This document shows, piece after piece, positions 63,319-64,000 of a stretch of 64,000 nucleotides of DNA. The notes beneath the pieces were generated by a model, which saw nothing but the letters and a program-made list of their open reading frames with translations, searched no databases and was not told where the DNA came from. Source of the DNA: Lachnospiraceae bacterium UBA1721 (GTDB lineage: Bacteria; Bacillota; Clostridia; Lachnospirales; Lachnospiraceae); contig DCIR01000039.1 in NCBI GenBank assembly GCA_002317155.1, positions 18,723 through 82,722 of the forward strand. The letters run 5' to 3'. Every line of letters begins with the position of its first letter. Position 1 is the first letter of the stretch. A program made the position numbers and the translations under genes.

Positions 63319-63591
63319 ATGAATATTGAAACAATCAAAAAAGCTGCTGATAATGCATTCTATGATTTTGGACAGTTCCTTATTGAGTCGAAAGCTGATA
63401 TGAATGTTGTGATTGGCAGATATATTGAATACGATATCAAAATGAGTAAGATCGAAAACTATTTAGAGAGTTATGATTACGAATATCTTAATCATTATGT
63501 TGATCTTCTTCGAAGATATATAGCTGATTGTAAAGCGCAGGAATTAGGATACAAACGAGATAGTAATGGACAATGGATTTCAGATAAATAA
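63319..63591 (+). CDS. Hypothetical 90-aa protein of the mobile module
   Basis: Starts MNIETIKKAADNAFYDFGQFL (63319); an in-frame extension to 63289 overlaps the palindrome and lacks a ribosome binding site. Helical, acidic, with no membrane segment. I do not recognise it. The next gene overlaps its end by 26 bp. Confidence 0.5.
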   Translation: MNIETIKKAADNAFYDFGQFLIESKADMNVVIGRYIEYDIKMSKIENYLESYDYEYLNHYVDLLRRYIADCKAQELGYKRDSNGQWISDK

Positions 63592-63787
63592 AAATTCATT
63601 ATTGATAAAAGATACAACCAGAGAGCAAAGAGAGAAATATATCAAGACTACATATCATTGTATTGCCGATTGCGATAACTGTGGTATGTGCAAGATTTTT
63701 CATGGAAAGCAGCCGGAAATAGTATTTGCAGATTATATTGAAGGCATATGTGAACTGGCTGATATAGCTAGTGAATATAAAAGATAG
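63566..63787 (+). CDS. Small Cys-rich protein of the mobile module
   Basis: A 73-residue protein with CIADCDNCGMC (four Cys, likely a metal site) and KQPEIVFADYIEGICELADIASEYKR. I recall similar small proteins beside rep in clostridial elements; function unknown. Starts inside the preceding gene. Confidence 0.5.
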   Translation: MDNGFQINKNSLLIKDTTREQREKYIKTTYHCIADCDNCGMCKIFHGKQPEIVFADYIEGICELADIASEYKR

Positions 63788-63789
63788 TA

Positions 63790-63814
63790 ACCTGTGGTCA
63801 CTGTGACCATAAGT
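63790..63814. promoter_or_regulatory. Palindrome site 4
   Basis: CCTGTGG-TCACTGTGA-CCATAAG, two mismatches in the arms, right after the stop of the Cys-rich gene. Confidence 0.5.
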
Positions 63815-63909
63815 GAAGTATGCATAAAAGAATTAATGTTTATGCATAGATGATTTGAGTTAAGACGCAACAAAATTCTAATTTAATCAACTGAGGCATG
63901 GGGGGAATT

Positions 63910-64000
63910 ATGAAAGAAGCTAAGAAAATATTAACTAAGGTTTCAAATAGAAAAACGATAGAACCAGAAGAATTTGAATATGCTAAGCAGAAAGGATTGA
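63910..64000 (+). CDS. Start of a gene cut by the window end
   Basis: ATG at 63910 after GGGGGAATT opens a frame that runs to the edge (30 codons, basic and Glu-rich). Too short to name; part of the mobile module. Confidence 0.45.
   Translation, partial: MKEAKKILTKVSNRKTIEPEEFEYAKQKGL

Overview
The window looks like a chromosome segment from a Gram-positive, low-GC anaerobe of the Clostridia, most likely Lachnospiraceae (Butyrivibrio/Roseburia-like). This rests on gene content and order (rimP-nusA-ylxR-ylxQ-infB-rbfA-nrnA, apt-relA-MBL-hemZ, a CIRCE-controlled groESL), on strong AGGAGG-type ribosome binding sites, and on the style of the mobile module at the right end. I saw no rRNA, tRNA or CRISPR array.

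Layout. 1-3.7 kb: a phosphorelay (stand-alone Hpt, then a hybrid kinase) and trmO. 3.8-12.4 kb: a small unknown gene, a class A PBP, a YigZ-family gene, mgtE behind a structured leader with a small ORF, a DUF1905/C39-like fusion, and groES-groEL. 12.4-13.1 kb: a gene-poor stretch with three copies of a foldable repeat. 13.1-17.6 kb: flavoprotein, hydrolase-like protein, chemoreceptor, HAD phosphatase, C-type-lectin lipoprotein. 17.7-26.5 kb: the rimP...rbfA-nrnA translation operon, then ribF-truB. 26.5-29.5 kb: a HAD gene, a 200-bp MITE-like insertion and a Na/Pi cotransporter. 29.6-33.5 kb, minus strand: a glycosidase-like gene, xpt, a K+ channel and a LytTR regulator. 33.7-42.9 kb: glyA, a nucleoside ABC importer, hom and an aspartate kinase. 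43-48.3 kb: a degenerate GH3 membrane protein, hemW, an HD protein and pilT. 48.5-52.7 kb, minus strand: a MATE exporter, yifB and dprA. 53-59.5 kb: SEC-C protein, DUF308 protein, apt, relA, an MBL hydrolase and hemZ.

From about 59.5 kb to the right edge the content changes to an integrated mobile element with its own replication and partition genes: AGTCCAACAA direct repeats, a DUF3970-like gene, parA-parB, a RepA_N-type initiator with 15-bp iterons inside its coding sequence, and several small genes. Four copies of a long palindrome (CTTGTGG...CCACAAG) are scattered through it. No integrase or conjugation gene falls inside the window, so its class (ICE, or integrated or circular plasmid) is inferred.

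The most unusual items are the mgtE leader, the covarying three-way-junction repeats, the apparent +1 frameshift at the rimP start, the MITE-like element, the GH3 protein that has lost its catalytic motifs, and the palindrome family in the mobile module. All positions and pairings were worked out by eye; no database or folding program was used.
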